Below are positions 17,128 to 26,645 of a stretch of DNA of 64,000 nucleotides, piece after piece (the first letter of the stretch is position 1; each line of letters begins with the position of its first letter). The stretch lies in NCBI GenBank assembly GCA_964428355.1, contig CAYRYU010000029.1:7777-71776 (forward strand), written 5' to 3'. The notes beneath the pieces were generated by a model that worked only from the letters and a program-made list of their open reading frames with translations, was not told the origin of the DNA and did not search any database. The DNA comes from CAYRYU01 sp964428355. GTDB lineage: Bacteria > Muiribacteriota > Ozemobacteria > Ozemobacterales > Ozemobacteraceae. Position numbers and translations under genes: made by a program.

Positions 17128-18829
17128 GGCGGTGGATATCCTCGAAGCGTGACCTCTCCAGCAGCAGCCTTTCCCCTTCGGGCGTGATGGGGTGGAAAAT
17201 CTCGCCCAGACCTTCCGCGAGGTCCTTTTTCAGCTGTGCCGCGCTGAAGACCCTGAACGAGCGCAGGACCTTTCCCTTACCCGAAATGAGAATCCCCGCG
17301 GGTTCGGCGCCCTCTCCAACGGCCAACTCCTCCGGAAGAGGAGAGTCGAGGAAGAAGAGGCCGGAGGTTCCCATCGGAAAAGATTTTCGCGAAAGGGGTT
17401 CCCTGCCCCTTCCGGAAACCCCCACCGCAAAGCGCAGGTTCCCGAAATCGGGGTCCCTCGCGATGCTCCTGATCAAACCCAGTGAAAAGGGCTGAGCAGG
17501 GGTTCCAGCCCCGGGCCCTGCCACGAAAACCACCGGGCCGGAACGGGCCAGTTCGGTGAGGGGGAACCTCCTTCCGTCAGCGTCTTTCAGCCAGAGTGGT
17601 GGAACATCGCTTCCGGGAATGCAGCTCCAAAGCAGGGCGGTAATCGCCACCGGAGGGGTCGTCGTCGCGCTCCCGGAAGCCGTGGAGGTCGGGAAGATCA
17701 CCCAGATGGGAGGGGAATGGTCGGAATCCCCAGTTTCGTTCCGGGCAACGAGGGTGATGGTGGCAATCTCACCTGGGTTGAAACCTCCCTTTATCGTCGC
17801 GAACTCGGCTGGGGCATTGATGTTCGCGAGATGCCACGACTTGTCGTTGAAAACCTGGTAGGAAGTCACCCCGGAAAGCTGGGGCCAATGCAGCACGAAG
17901 GTGGTCGAGCCGATGTCGGTGACGGAAAGGGGGCCGGGGGTGGCGGGAAGAAGGCGAACGACCTTTTCCCCCGAGTATTCCGAGACCCCGGAGGGGTTCT
18001 CCGCACGGACTTTAACGGTTACCGACGCCCCGGGCTCCTGACCCTGGACCCGCAGGCTCGCCACGGAGGACCCAACGGTGGCATACGAGTCGGTTCCAAG
18101 AAATACCGTATAGGACGAAGCTCCTTCGACCAGATTCCAGGAAACCAGGAAGCTGGTCGAGGCGATCTGGGAGACGTTGATCGTCAGCTCGGGAGGCTTC
18201 GGAAGAAGGATGACCGTCAGGGGGTTGGAGGGCTCCCCCAACGATGATGGATTCTGGGCCACGACTCTTACCGTCACCGTCTGCCCGGGGTTGAACCCTG
18301 TCAGCAGGACGCTGGTTTCCGTCGCGGAGACCGTTGCAAGGATTTTTCCGGAGTCGTCGATGACGTGATAGGCGGTTGCCGTCGGAACCGGAAGCCAGTG
18401 GAGAACGAAGGTGGACGTCGTGATGTCCGTTACCGTCGGCGTGGCGACCCTTGCAGGGCCGGTCAAGACATCCGTCGGCGAGGAGACGCCGATCATCAAC
18501 CCCTTGTGATAGGTGATCACGTAAATCTTGTAGGTGGTCCCTGGAAATGCCCCGGTAACCTGCATGCTGGTTCCCAGGGTCGAACCCCCGAAGAGTTCAT
18601 GATCGATCCGGACCTGGTAATTAGTGGTCTTGTCGAACTGGCCGTACGGAGCCCAGCTGACCTTGAAGCTCTTGGGACCGATGCCTGAAACGGTGGGAGG
18701 TTGAAGATGGGTTTCGGAACGGATATCCCCGAACACCACCCAAGCCCCCGGCGAAAGAAGAAAAATGGCCAAAGAAAGGCCTGCGGCCCACCCCACGACC
18801 TTGAAGACACGGACATGTCCCTCACGCAT
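17117..18829 (-). CDS. Secreted Fn3-repeat protein with Cys-less redoxin-like end
   Basis: 570 residues, start with AAGGGCGG about 8 bases upstream. Residues 10-34 are a signal or anchor helix. Four fibronectin type III-like repeats follow (about 42-125, 128-210, 213-295, 300-385), each with the pattern SFxVSWxxxxxATxYxV and a closing PGxTVTVxV. A Ser/Thr linker leads to about 170 residues resembling a thioredoxin/peroxiredoxin fold (PPLWLKDADGRRFPLTELARSGPVVFVAGP), but the position of the catalytic Cys has no cysteine. Cell-surface binding is likely; redox activity is not. The order of genes suggests co-transcription with the FAN1-like gene 80 bases upstream. Confidence 0.75.
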   Translation of the reverse strand: MREGHVRVFKVVGWAAGLSLAIFLLSPGAWVVFGDIRSETHLQPPTVSGIGPKSFKVSWAPYGQFDKTTNYQVRIDHELFGGSTLGTSMQVTGAFPGTTYKIYVITYHKGLMIGVSSPTDVLTGPARVATPTVTDITTSTFVLHWLPVPTATAYHVIDDSGKILATVSATETSVLLTGFNPGQTVTVRVVAQNPSSLGEPSNPLTVILLPKPPELTINVSQIASTSFLVSWNLVEGASSYTVFLGTDSYATVGSSVASLRVQGQEPGASVTVKVRAENPSGVSEYSGEKVVRLLPATPGPLSVTDIGSTTFVLHWPQLSGVTSYQVFNDKSWHLANINAPAEFATIKGGFNPGEIATITLVARNETGDSDHSPPIWVIFPTSTASGSATTTPPVAITALLWSCIPGSDVPPLWLKDADGRRFPLTELARSGPVVFVAGPGAGTPAQPFSLGLIRSIARDPDFGNLRFAVGVSGRGREPLSRKSFPMGTSGLFFLDSPLPEELAVGEGAEPAGILISGKGKVLRSFRVFSAAQLKKDLAEGLGEIFHPITPEGERLLLERSRFEDIHRLNR

Positions 18830-18909
18830 AACAAACCGCCCTTTTGAAATCCTACCATATTATTCGGCTTCCGGGGCACTCCACCGTAGCCGTCCCGGAA
18901 GGGGAGAGG

Positions 18910-20670
18910 TCACTGTTCCCCGAAAGCCCCGGGGTCGGAATACTCGACCTGAACCAGGCGGGCAGGAATTCCATGGAGGGCGAAGTATCTCAGCCAGCTT
19001 TTCTGGTTCAGCTGGAGGCGGTCCCCGGGACTTTTCACCTCCGCGAGAAGATACCCCGGCGGTTCCGAAACGAAAAGGAAGAGGTCCGGAAATCCCGTCT
19101 TGAACCCCCCTGGATTGCGGCTCAGACGATCGAAGACTGCGGTAAGGTGGGCTCTGGGAACGACACCGAGCACCCCCTCGATGTTTCCCCGCGTTAGGGC
19201 GTCCCAGTTGACAAGGGAGTTGGCAATCCCGTGTTTCCGGTCGAAAATCTCCAGCAATCTTCCGGGCCAACCCGGATCCTCACCGATCTCCCGCAGCCTT
19301 TTCCGGATCTCCCCTTCCCTTGCGACCCGGAATTCCGCGGTGAAAAGATCGGCGGGACCGGCCTGGAAAGGGTGGCCGAATGCGCGTGGGACCGGAAGGA
19401 AAATGAGATCCCAGAAGGCCAGCCCAAAGATGCCCGTCCAAAAGCGGTTTTCCGCCTCGAAACCGGGACGCCCCCTTTGCGCAAAGTATTCCAAGACGCT
19501 GGTTTCGACCCGGACAGGCCCGAAAAAGCTTTGCCATCCGGGCGAAGATCGTGCACGTCGCCCTCCATGGACGGCAGCCCCCCTCCAATCGAGCGTGACA
19601 TGCTCCACAACAGGCTCCCAAAGGTTTCCGCCCGGTTTTTCCCGGGAAAGCCGCCGGGAAAGACCCTCCGCGACTTCCTCCTCCTCGGGATCTCGCGGTG
19701 CGGCAAGAATCTCTCCGCAGATTCCGAGAGCTTCGGCATTTCTGCCCATCCTTGCAAGGAGACGGGCCCGGCGTTCCCGCGACGGAAGGGTCTCGGGATC
19801 CGAATAGACCTCCAGCGCGCACCCGGGATTCCCCCTTCTTTCCCAGAAACGGCCTGCCTCCTCGAGGAATCGTCGCTTTCGCCGGATCAGGAGCGGGTGT
19901 CCGTTCGAAGGCGGAAGTTCCCCGATCAAACGGTCGACCTGGGGCTCCGCGTCCCCCGGGGGCATCCCGGAGATGACCTCCGTGAGCTCATCACGGAGGT
20001 CACGAATGGAAATCGCGGCATCGATCTCGCCTCGCGAAGTGAAAAGCCTGTGGGAAGAAAGCAGCGGATAGGGCTCGAACCGGACCTTCCCGAGGTCGCT
20101 CAGGACGAATGCGGTGAGATCCGTTTCCGACGTTCCGAAGAAAAGAAGCCTGAAAACCCGCAGAACGTCCTGGAAAAGCGGTGCGAGCCAGTGGAACCGC
20201 TTTTTCAGCCCCTCCCCGATTTCCTCCCGGGAGCGGGAATTCCGGAGGAGGTCCTGGAGTCCAGCCTTCCCAGGGGGCGAGGGCCATTCGAGAACACCCA
20301 GGTGTTCGCCCAGGTCACGAAGTTCCGCCGAGGTCAGCAGGGAAAAGGCCTCTTCCGAGAAAACCGGGTCGTCGACCGAAAGGAAACCCTCTTCCACAAG
20401 GTTTCCCCAGACTCCAGAAATCTCTGGAATCTCCTCATACGAAAGTCTGTCCGAACGGAAAACCGGGCCCTTTCTCGACGAGAGGCGGACGAACAGACGT
20501 TGCCCGGCAAGAGGGAGCGAGCGGAAGCGGTGGCCGAAAGCCTTCTCCCTATCGGTCAGAAGATCATCGTATCTGGCTTCGACCACATCGAGAAGCGTCC
20601 GAAAATGCTCGAGATAGTATCCCGTTGGAAGTTCGGAAGGGAACCCTGGGAGAGGGGATCGGGTGCTCAT
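18910..20670 (-). CDS. FAN1-like VRR-NUC structure-specific nuclease
   Basis: 586 residues. The last 65 residues are a VRR-NUC domain with the FAN1-type catalytic motif: P528-D529 in GFPDLFLF, E544-x-K546 in LLAEVKSPGD, then Gln 556 in LNQKSWLRYF. The N-terminal part contains a SAP-like/winged helix segment (LPLAGQRLFVRLSSRKGPVF), and the middle is helical and TPR-like (near 280-340), the bacterial FAN1 order. FAN1 cleaves 5' flaps and unhooks interstrand crosslinks. The gene begins 15 bases after the vWA gene, so they share a transcript. No ubiquitin-binding zinc finger is present, as expected for bacterial forms. Confidence 0.85.
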   Translation of the reverse strand: MSTRSPLPGFPSELPTGYYLEHFRTLLDVVEARYDDLLTDREKAFGHRFRSLPLAGQRLFVRLSSRKGPVFRSDRLSYEEIPEISGVWGNLVEEGFLSVDDPVFSEEAFSLLTSAELRDLGEHLGVLEWPSPPGKAGLQDLLRNSRSREEIGEGLKKRFHWLAPLFQDVLRVFRLLFFGTSETDLTAFVLSDLGKVRFEPYPLLSSHRLFTSRGEIDAAISIRDLRDELTEVISGMPPGDAEPQVDRLIGELPPSNGHPLLIRRKRRFLEEAGRFWERRGNPGCALEVYSDPETLPSRERRARLLARMGRNAEALGICGEILAAPRDPEEEEVAEGLSRRLSREKPGGNLWEPVVEHVTLDWRGAAVHGGRRARSSPGWQSFFGPVRVETSVLEYFAQRGRPGFEAENRFWTGIFGLAFWDLIFLPVPRAFGHPFQAGPADLFTAEFRVAREGEIRKRLREIGEDPGWPGRLLEIFDRKHGIANSLVNWDALTRGNIEGVLGVVPRAHLTAVFDRLSRNPGGFKTGFPDLFLFVSEPPGYLLAEVKSPGDRLQLNQKSWLRYFALHGIPARLVQVEYSDPGAFGEQ

Positions 20671-20685
20671 TGAACCCGAAAGCCG

Positions 20686-21759
20686 TCAGGCCAGGCTTTT
20701 CCTGAAAGGAAGTTGCAACGTCTGGTCGAAGACGACAGGATCGGGGGGGAACTGGAGGGAAAACGAAGTGGCATCGATCGGAAGGCGGATGGTCGTTCGG
20801 TAGGTGAGCCCTGCCTTGAACTCCTGGATCACCTTTCCCTTGGAGTCGAGGATCACCGCCGGCGGTGTGACGATCATATCTTCAGGATAAAGCCCTCCGA
20901 GGATTTCCAGGGGTTCCTTGCGGTCATCGGCAACTCGGCAGTCCCAGAGGTCGTATTCGAGGCCGGTCTTCAGTTCTCCGAGACGGGAAAGGTTTTTCTT
21001 CTCGACCTCGGTTCCCATTCCTATCATCACGAACTTCATCGGGTTCAGCTTCTTGGCTTTGATGAGAATCCCGAGGTTGATCGAAAAGCTCACCAGGTCT
21101 TCCAGGTCCGAAAACCCGCCATCAGTGAGAATCACCACCAGGGTCTGCGAAACCGAGGCGAAGTTGCCGACCAGGAACTGGATCAGAGGAAGCAGTTTGG
21201 ATTCCTTTCCGAAGGAAAAAGCCTCGTTGCCGGGAATGGAAAGCTCGCGGCAGTTTTTCCGGGGGATCTCCCCGAGGTTGATCCATCCGGGATCGTTTTG
21301 GCATCCCCAGAACATGAGGTTGCATGCCTCGTTGACATCGACCTTCGCGGAGAGAAGCTCGAGAAAGGCCCTGGCCTTGGGTTCGAGATGGTTTTCGGTC
21401 CACTTCAGGAAACCCTGGGCGATGGCGTCCTGGTAGGCTTCCGGGCGGAAGAGCCGTTGGACCTTTCCCTCGCGCTCCTCATCGAAAACCAGGTTCTGGC
21501 GGAAGTATCTTTCCTGGATCTGGAGGGGGATGTCTCCGGTAAGGGTCTTTCCCCATAGCGGACGCATCGACTCACTCGCGTCGAGGGCGAGAACGGTGTT
21601 CCAGTCAGCTCCTGGAGGGGCAAGGAAGGTGAAGAAGACCTCGAGCTCCTTCCCAACCCTCTTGCAGGCAACCTGGCTGAAAATCCGGGCAAGACGGTCA
21701 TTCGGGATGGGGAAGATCACTCCGTCCCGCATGAGCGTGGTCGTCTTCTTCAGGGCCAT
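20686..21759 (-). CDS. vWA-domain protein
   Basis: 357 residues, no signal peptide, so cytoplasmic. A von Willebrand A domain spans about residues 50-260. The MIDAS DxSxS motif is at D60-A-S62-E-S64 (VLALDASESM), and the later metal loop Asp lies in VVILTDGGFSDLED. Flanking beta-rich parts resemble the TerY/VIT-type vWA proteins. It probably binds a divalent ion and a protein partner. It is directly upstream of the FAN1-like nuclease gene (15 bases), which is an unusual pairing. Confidence 0.8.
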   Translation of the reverse strand: MALKKTTTLMRDGVIFPIPNDRLARIFSQVACKRVGKELEVFFTFLAPPGADWNTVLALDASESMRPLWGKTLTGDIPLQIQERYFRQNLVFDEEREGKVQRLFRPEAYQDAIAQGFLKWTENHLEPKARAFLELLSAKVDVNEACNLMFWGCQNDPGWINLGEIPRKNCRELSIPGNEAFSFGKESKLLPLIQFLVGNFASVSQTLVVILTDGGFSDLEDLVSFSINLGILIKAKKLNPMKFVMIGMGTEVEKKNLSRLGELKTGLEYDLWDCRVADDRKEPLEILGGLYPEDMIVTPPAVILDSKGKVIQEFKAGLTYRTTIRLPIDATSFSLQFPPDPVVFDQTLQLPFRKSLA

Positions 21760-21802
21760 TTCCTACACCAAACTCCGCGTGGCAAGGTTTCTCCGGAGGG
21801 TT

Positions 21803-23437
21803 TCATCCGCTCGTAAGGCGGATGGTAGCCTCCCGGGACTTCCGGTCACGATGCAGCAGTTCGAATCGCGCTTTCAGGACTTTTTCGAGAGTCACGGGCG
21901 AAACGAACAACCGCTTTCCGTGCAGAAAGGATGCCGGTTTGCTTCTGATGGGGGTGGAATTCCAGACGAAACCGGTCTTTCCCGGGACAACGACCAGAAC
22001 CGGGCCGTCCCCCTTTCGACAGACCGCCCCCTTCTTCATCCCTTCCCATTTTACCGTCCAGCCGTCCGCTTCCAGAACCTGGCGCAGACCAACCAGCAAC
22101 CTTCCTCGTGTCCTGATGACGGGAATGCCCTTGAATTCCCTTGCAGTAGAGGAATACGCGGTGGCCTGAGGTTCAGATGGGACTCCGGCTTTGGGTTTCG
22201 TCGCCAACCGGATCTTAACCGTATTCGAAGGCCCGACGCCTTCCACCACTGAAAGGCGTCCGTCCAGGATCTTTTCCAGGAACTCGACCGGAACGAACAT
22301 CTGGCCCCCACGTGTCAAAATCGGTGGAACGGGGGATTTCAAGGCCTTTCCCGAAAGTATCGCGCGTCTCCGGCCAGGAACGACAATCAGGGACTCGTCC
22401 TTCCCATTCCGGCATCGGACACCTTTCCTCATGCTGATCCACTCGACCTTCCAGCCGTTTGCCTGGAGAACCTGGCGCAACCCTAGAAGGGTTCGGGACC
22501 GCTTCCTGAGTGCTGGAATCCCTTCGATCTCGGCACTGGAACCCAGTACGATTTCGGTCGGAACCGGGGAGGGTGTTGCCGCGACAATGCCGTCCGGGGC
22601 GGGAGTGGAAACGACAGCCGGTTCCGCGGGGGGAAGAGGCTTTTCGCCCGGGGTCGGCGATGCGGGCGGAGGTTCCCCCGCCTCGGGCTTTGCCTGGACA
22701 GGCTCGGCTACTGCCACTTGCGGAGCGGAAGCAGGGGAAGTTCCCTGGGTTTTGACTTCGGGCGGGGGAATTTCACCGGAAGCGGCTTCCCCGACCGGGG
22801 CGGCAGTTTCTCCACCAGTGGGGACATTTCCAACCCCACCCTGGGCTCCCCCTCCCGAAGCGGCCGCGGCAAGGACGATCGGCTTGGTCTCGGGTTGCGG
22901 AACCGGGTTCTCCCCAGACCTGTCATCGAAGAAGGAAATCTTGGTGGGAAGACCTTGGGGCTCTGAAGGTTGTTTCGAAACAAGTATCGGCCGGGAAGTT
23001 GGCTCGGCCGGGGGTTGCGAGGCGGGAGAAGCGGGCCCCCCAAGGGCGGTTTCCGAAACGGAAGTTGAAGAGGAAGAGGGGGCCTCGGAACTCACCGTCT
23101 GGGACCCGGTAGAAGAGTCATTTACGGGGGGGAGGCCGGAAAGGCTGGCAACTCCAGGGGAAACGGAAGCCTGTTCGACTCCGGGAGGTGAAGCCGACGG
23201 AGTAGGTGAAGAAGGGTTCCCCGAATCCCGGAAGGAAAAATACACCAGGATAGGGAGCGAGAGAATGAGAACGACGAGAAGGATGACTCCCGGGTGAACT
23301 TGATTTTTCCCTTTTGGAACTGTCGCCTTGGGAATGTCCGGTTTTCCGGAAACGGCAGCTGACGGAGCCCAGACCTTCCCGGTCAAAATCACCGGGACCG
23401 GCTCCAAACCAGGATTGGAGCGAGAGTTGTTTTCCAT
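21803..23437 (-). CDS. Membrane-anchored protein with two stalk (copper amine oxidase N-like) domains
   Basis: 544 residues from ATG 23437 (open further upstream, but without a better start). A cytoplasmic stretch of about 50 residues precedes one membrane helix (VILLVVLILSLPILVYFSF). A Pro/Ser/Ala-rich spacer of some 230 residues follows. The C-terminus holds two copies of a domain with RTLLGLRQVLQANGWKVEW / RLLVGLRQVLEADGWTVKW, each followed by a basic GVRCRNGKDE or AVCRKGDGP segment and a G-x-FVPVEFLEKIL-type closing helix. This is the pattern of the copper amine oxidase N-terminal (stalk) domain common on cell surfaces. The function is probably wall or surface binding. Confidence 0.75.
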   Translation of the reverse strand: MENNSRSNPGLEPVPVILTGKVWAPSAAVSGKPDIPKATVPKGKNQVHPGVILLVVLILSLPILVYFSFRDSGNPSSPTPSASPPGVEQASVSPGVASLSGLPPVNDSSTGSQTVSSEAPSSSSTSVSETALGGPASPASQPPAEPTSRPILVSKQPSEPQGLPTKISFFDDRSGENPVPQPETKPIVLAAAASGGGAQGGVGNVPTGGETAAPVGEAASGEIPPPEVKTQGTSPASAPQVAVAEPVQAKPEAGEPPPASPTPGEKPLPPAEPAVVSTPAPDGIVAATPSPVPTEIVLGSSAEIEGIPALRKRSRTLLGLRQVLQANGWKVEWISMRKGVRCRNGKDESLIVVPGRRRAILSGKALKSPVPPILTRGGQMFVPVEFLEKILDGRLSVVEGVGPSNTVKIRLATKPKAGVPSEPQATAYSSTAREFKGIPVIRTRGRLLVGLRQVLEADGWTVKWEGMKKGAVCRKGDGPVLVVVPGKTGFVWNSTPIRSKPASFLHGKRLFVSPVTLEKVLKARFELLHRDRKSREATIRLTSG

Positions 23438-23605
23438 CGAGGAAGAATACTCCTCCAACGATTTATTGGAATGATGATAACACAAATCTGCAAAGTCCAA
23501 CCAATTTGGATTTTTCCCCGGAAACGGGTTTTTCCTCCGGAAGAATCCGAGGGGGAGAAAAATTGTTGGGGTGGATCGAAATCGGAGGCAGGCTCCCGGC
23601 TCGGG

Positions 23606-24121
23606 TTATTTTTCCGGGAACAGGCTGAATCTTTTCAGGAACCCCGCCTGGTTGATCTCGAACTCCAGCTTGATTTCCGAGCGGGAAAACCAGACGACCG
23701 TCTCTTCACTGTCCACATCCATCGAATCGGGGGATCCAAAGAGCTTACCCAGGTCGTCGATCCGAATCTCGCCGGACAAAACCCCGAAGCCCTTTACCCG
23801 GGGGCGGCCAAAAGCCAGGGCGGGATGCTTCGGAAGGCATTCGTCCGCTCCGATGAAGAAAGCGAGATAGTCGAAACAACCCTTTTCGAAATCGATCTGG
23901 AAACCTTTCCTGGCGTAAAGCAGCTCGCAGGTCTCCTCACCTGACCAGGTGAAGAGTTCGGGTTTCCCGAAAGTCATTGCCTCCTTCAGGTCGCATCCGA
24001 ATCTGAGCGGACCGAACTCCAGGGAGGAAAGGTCTATTTCGGGCGTCTCGAACTCCAAAACGGGCCATTCCGATGTGGGATCGGGCTTCCGGCCAAGAAG
24101 GAAATCCAGAACCCCCGACAT
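23606..24121 (-). CDS. Hypothetical protein
   Basis: 171 residues, no signal peptide or membrane helix, many Phe and acidic residues. The segment FGPLRFGCDLKEAMTFGKPELFTWSGEE, followed by alternating strands (GFQIDFEKGCFDYLAFFIG), looks like a single alpha/beta domain that could be of the immunity- or SMI1-like kind, but I cannot place it in a family. It ends 13 bases upstream-to-downstream from the membrane protein gene before it (24135), so the two are probably one transcript. Confidence 0.65.
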   Translation of the reverse strand: MSGVLDFLLGRKPDPTSEWPVLEFETPEIDLSSLEFGPLRFGCDLKEAMTFGKPELFTWSGEETCELLYARKGFQIDFEKGCFDYLAFFIGADECLPKHPALAFGRPRVKGFGVLSGEIRIDDLGKLFGSPDSMDVDSEETVVWFSRSEIKLEFEINQAGFLKRFSLFPEK

Positions 24122-24134
24122 GGCTCCTCCCTTC

Positions 24135-24614
24135 TCAAGGTCGCCTTGAATTTTCGAGGCTTTTCAGGCCGGCCCCGATCGATACGATTACTGTGCAAGG
24201 AAGCAGGACGAATAGGTGCGTGAACAGGGTGTAGTTTTCGAGAACCGACATTCCGCTCCCACCCCAGGGCATCAATGCGCGGTTGAACCGGAACAGGAGG
24301 ACTGAAAGAGGAACGGCCCCGAGGATGGAGACCCCAGTCCAGAACGCGGTTTCAGAAGGGGCGACCAGTTCCTTCAGGGAACCGACGGTCCAGAACCAGA
24401 ACAGGGAGATGATTCCGAAGAAACTGAGAAGCACCAGGAGGTTATTCCCTTCCAGGATCGCCCCCAACGCTTCCGTGATCCCGTGAAAAAAGCCGGTGGA
24501 AAGGATCGCGTAGGAATCCAGAAGGCACAGGATCTGGGAAATCCCCAGGATCCTCTTTTCGAGGAACCGGTCGAGAAATCTGAAACGGAATGGGCTTCTT
24601 CCGAGACCTGCCAT
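24135..24614 (-). CDS. Hypothetical membrane protein
   Basis: 159 residues with four predicted membrane helices (about 22-45, 58-80, 88-108, 128-150). An in-frame TAG lies four codons before the ATG at 24614, which fixes the start region. Residues 1-20 are basic (RSPFRFRFLDRFLEKR). No known family is recognised. It is followed 13 bases later by the hypothetical gene at 24121, suggesting a two-gene unit. Confidence 0.65.
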   Translation of the reverse strand: MAGLGRSPFRFRFLDRFLEKRILGISQILCLLDSYAILSTGFFHGITEALGAILEGNNLLVLLSFFGIISLFWFWTVGSLKELVAPSETAFWTGVSILGAVPLSVLLFRFNRALMPWGGSGMSVLENYTLFTHLFVLLPCTVIVSIGAGLKSLENSRRP

Positions 24615-25252
24615 TGGAAGAGTCTACCACAAGGGTGCGGACTTTTCTGGGTGGCACTTGCCCGAAAACCAGAACACCATGCCTCATTCCCAGGGGCGGG
24701 TTCTTCGGATGTCTCGTTCCCCTCTTCGTCCGCGGTTTCAGCGTCCCCGGATGATCCGGGAACCGTTCCCTCGCACGTCGGTTGCTCTTCTGAAGCATCT
24801 CCCGAGCTCGATTCCTGCAACCTTCCAGTCTGGTCTTCATTCCCCTGCTTTTCCGGATTCCGATAACTTCCGTGGGTTTTGCATGAAATCACCCCGCCCT
24901 TGGAAAGAACTCCTTTGGAGAAAAACCGGCACCGGGTATCTGGGGTGTTGGACTCAAAGTCCAGAGAAAACCTGCCGTCTTCCCAGGACGGAAAAGCTTC
25001 CTTGGAAAACAGCATCTATCGCAAGTTGCAGCATGAAATCACATGTCCCGGAATCGAAGAATTCAATCCAGGCGTTGGCGCCGATGTTCGGGAGGAAACG
25101 AGAGGGTAGCTATCCGCAGGTTCGAGGGTCGAGGGAATCCCCTTCGCATTCCAAAGCCGCGAAGGGTTCCGGAATCAATCCAGATTCCACTAAACCATTT
25201 TTCCAGAAAGCGAGAAGTATAACCAAATTTCATAAGAGCGTAAGGAGGTCCC
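24615..25252. other. Intergenic region without a supported gene
   Basis: About 640 bases between two divergent genes. Open frames exist on both strands, but their translations are rich in Arg/Ser/Pro and lack start signals, so I do not call them. No tRNA or clear terminator is seen. The last 60 bases are AT-richer and end in AAGGAGG about 5 bases before the ATG at 25253, so the promoter of the peptidase gene is here. Confidence 0.5.
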
Positions 25253-26620
25253 ATGAAACGGATCGTCGCCTGGATCGTGATCTCCCTGGCCCTGGCAGGT
25301 TCTTCCTTCGCGCAAAGCCGCCCGCCCGCGGCGCAGAAAGAGTGGACGGTCGCCACGTTCCTCAACGCCGACAATGACCTGGACAAATTCGGAGTTCGCG
25401 ATCAGGCAGAAATGTCCTGGATCGGATCGAACGAATGGCTCAACATAGTCACACTTTTCGACCGCGCAAGACAGCCCGCGGTGATCAATTACATCGGGAA
25501 GGACCGGATTGAACCGGTCACCGAACCTGAAGAGATCGACATGGGGGACCCCAAGGAACTGGTCCGGTTCGCCCGCTTCCTGAAGGACAGGTATCCCGCA
25601 AAGCATTACTGCATATGCATCTGGAACCACGGAACGGGTTGGCGGTCCCGCAGCGACCGAAAGAACCCCCCTGTGGTGAAGGGAATCTCCTATGACTTCA
25701 CTTCCGGCAACAACATCTCAACGAATCAGCTCGGGGCGGCAATGAAGGAGATCAGGGGAATCCTTGGGAAAAACCTCGACATCCTCGCCTTCGACGCATG
25801 CCTGATGCAAACGGTGGAAGTTGCTTATGCATGCCATGAAAGCGTCGATTTCATCGTGGGTTCGGAGGAAACGGAACCCGGCACCGGCGCCCCCTACGAC
25901 GATATTCTCAAGACCCTTACCCCAACCACCTCACCCGAGGAGTTTTCGAGGCAGTGGGTGAAGACCTTCGTCCGGACATACATCGAAGAACCCGAAGCGG
26001 GAAACGATACGGCCCAGTCGGCCATCCGCTGTTCCGAAATCCCCCATCTGGTTCAGGCAATGGAAGCGCTTTCGGGCGCACTCTCTTCGTCCGACGCCCG
26101 AAACCAGGCCGACGCAGCCCGCCGCGGGGTCCAGACCTTCGCATACGCGGATCAAATTGATCTGGCGCACTTCTGCACACGCCTGGTGGGGTCGATGGAA
26201 AAACAGGACAGCTCACCCGTTGTCCAGGCATGCCGGAAGGTCCTCGAAGTAATCTCCCGCCTCGTCGTCGAATCGGGAACCGCAGGACCCACCGTCGCGA
26301 ACGCCAGGGGGATCGCAGTCTATTTCCCCGGAGACTACGCCCTTGCCCCGGAATACCGCGACCTCGGGTTCGCGATGGACACCGGGTGGGACGAGATGAT
26401 CACTTCCCTGAAAACGGCCCGGGTCGCAGGACGGATCCATTCCCGACTCCTCTCCGGAGACCTTTCAACGCTTCTCGAATTCGTTTCCTCTTCCCGAAAC
26501 GAAGACCCCGGGCTTCGCAGAGCCGTCATCCGCGATCTCAATTTCCGGGTGGCCCACGAGGGTCCCGTTCCGGCCGGTGTCCTCCCACGAATCCAGTCCC
26601 TCCTCGATCCGGCCGAATAG
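25253..26620 (+). CDS. Secreted clostripain-family (C11) cysteine peptidase
   Basis: 455 residues. A strong AAGGAGG ribosome site precedes the ATG. Signal peptide 1-20 (MKRIVAWIVISLALAGSSFA). The C11 hallmarks follow: WTVATFLNADNDLDKFG (near 31-47), the catalytic His 126 in WNHGTGW, and the catalytic Cys 183 in FDACLMQTVEVAY, then GSEETEPGTGAPY. Clostripain relatives cleave after Arg or Lys. A close paralog lies at 31137-32528 on the opposite strand. The gene ends 25 bases before the LysR gene's stop, with a shared hairpin terminator between. Confidence 0.9.
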   Translation: MKRIVAWIVISLALAGSSFAQSRPPAAQKEWTVATFLNADNDLDKFGVRDQAEMSWIGSNEWLNIVTLFDRARQPAVINYIGKDRIEPVTEPEEIDMGDPKELVRFARFLKDRYPAKHYCICIWNHGTGWRSRSDRKNPPVVKGISYDFTSGNNISTNQLGAAMKEIRGILGKNLDILAFDACLMQTVEVAYACHESVDFIVGSEETEPGTGAPYDDILKTLTPTTSPEEFSRQWVKTFVRTYIEEPEAGNDTAQSAIRCSEIPHLVQAMEALSGALSSSDARNQADAARRGVQTFAYADQIDLAHFCTRLVGSMEKQDSSPVVQACRKVLEVISRLVVESGTAGPTVANARGIAVYFPGDYALAPEYRDLGFAMDTGWDEMITSLKTARVAGRIHSRLLSGDLSTLLEFVSSSRNEDPGLRRAVIRDLNFRVAHEGPVPAGVLPRIQSLLDPAE

Positions 26621-26645
26621 CGTTCGGACAAGGATCGACAATCCC

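Noticed and set aside
24374..25015. Minus-strand open frame with an acidic stretch
   Set aside because: Overlaps the clear membrane-protein gene for 240 bases and lacks a start signal; coding character is weak.
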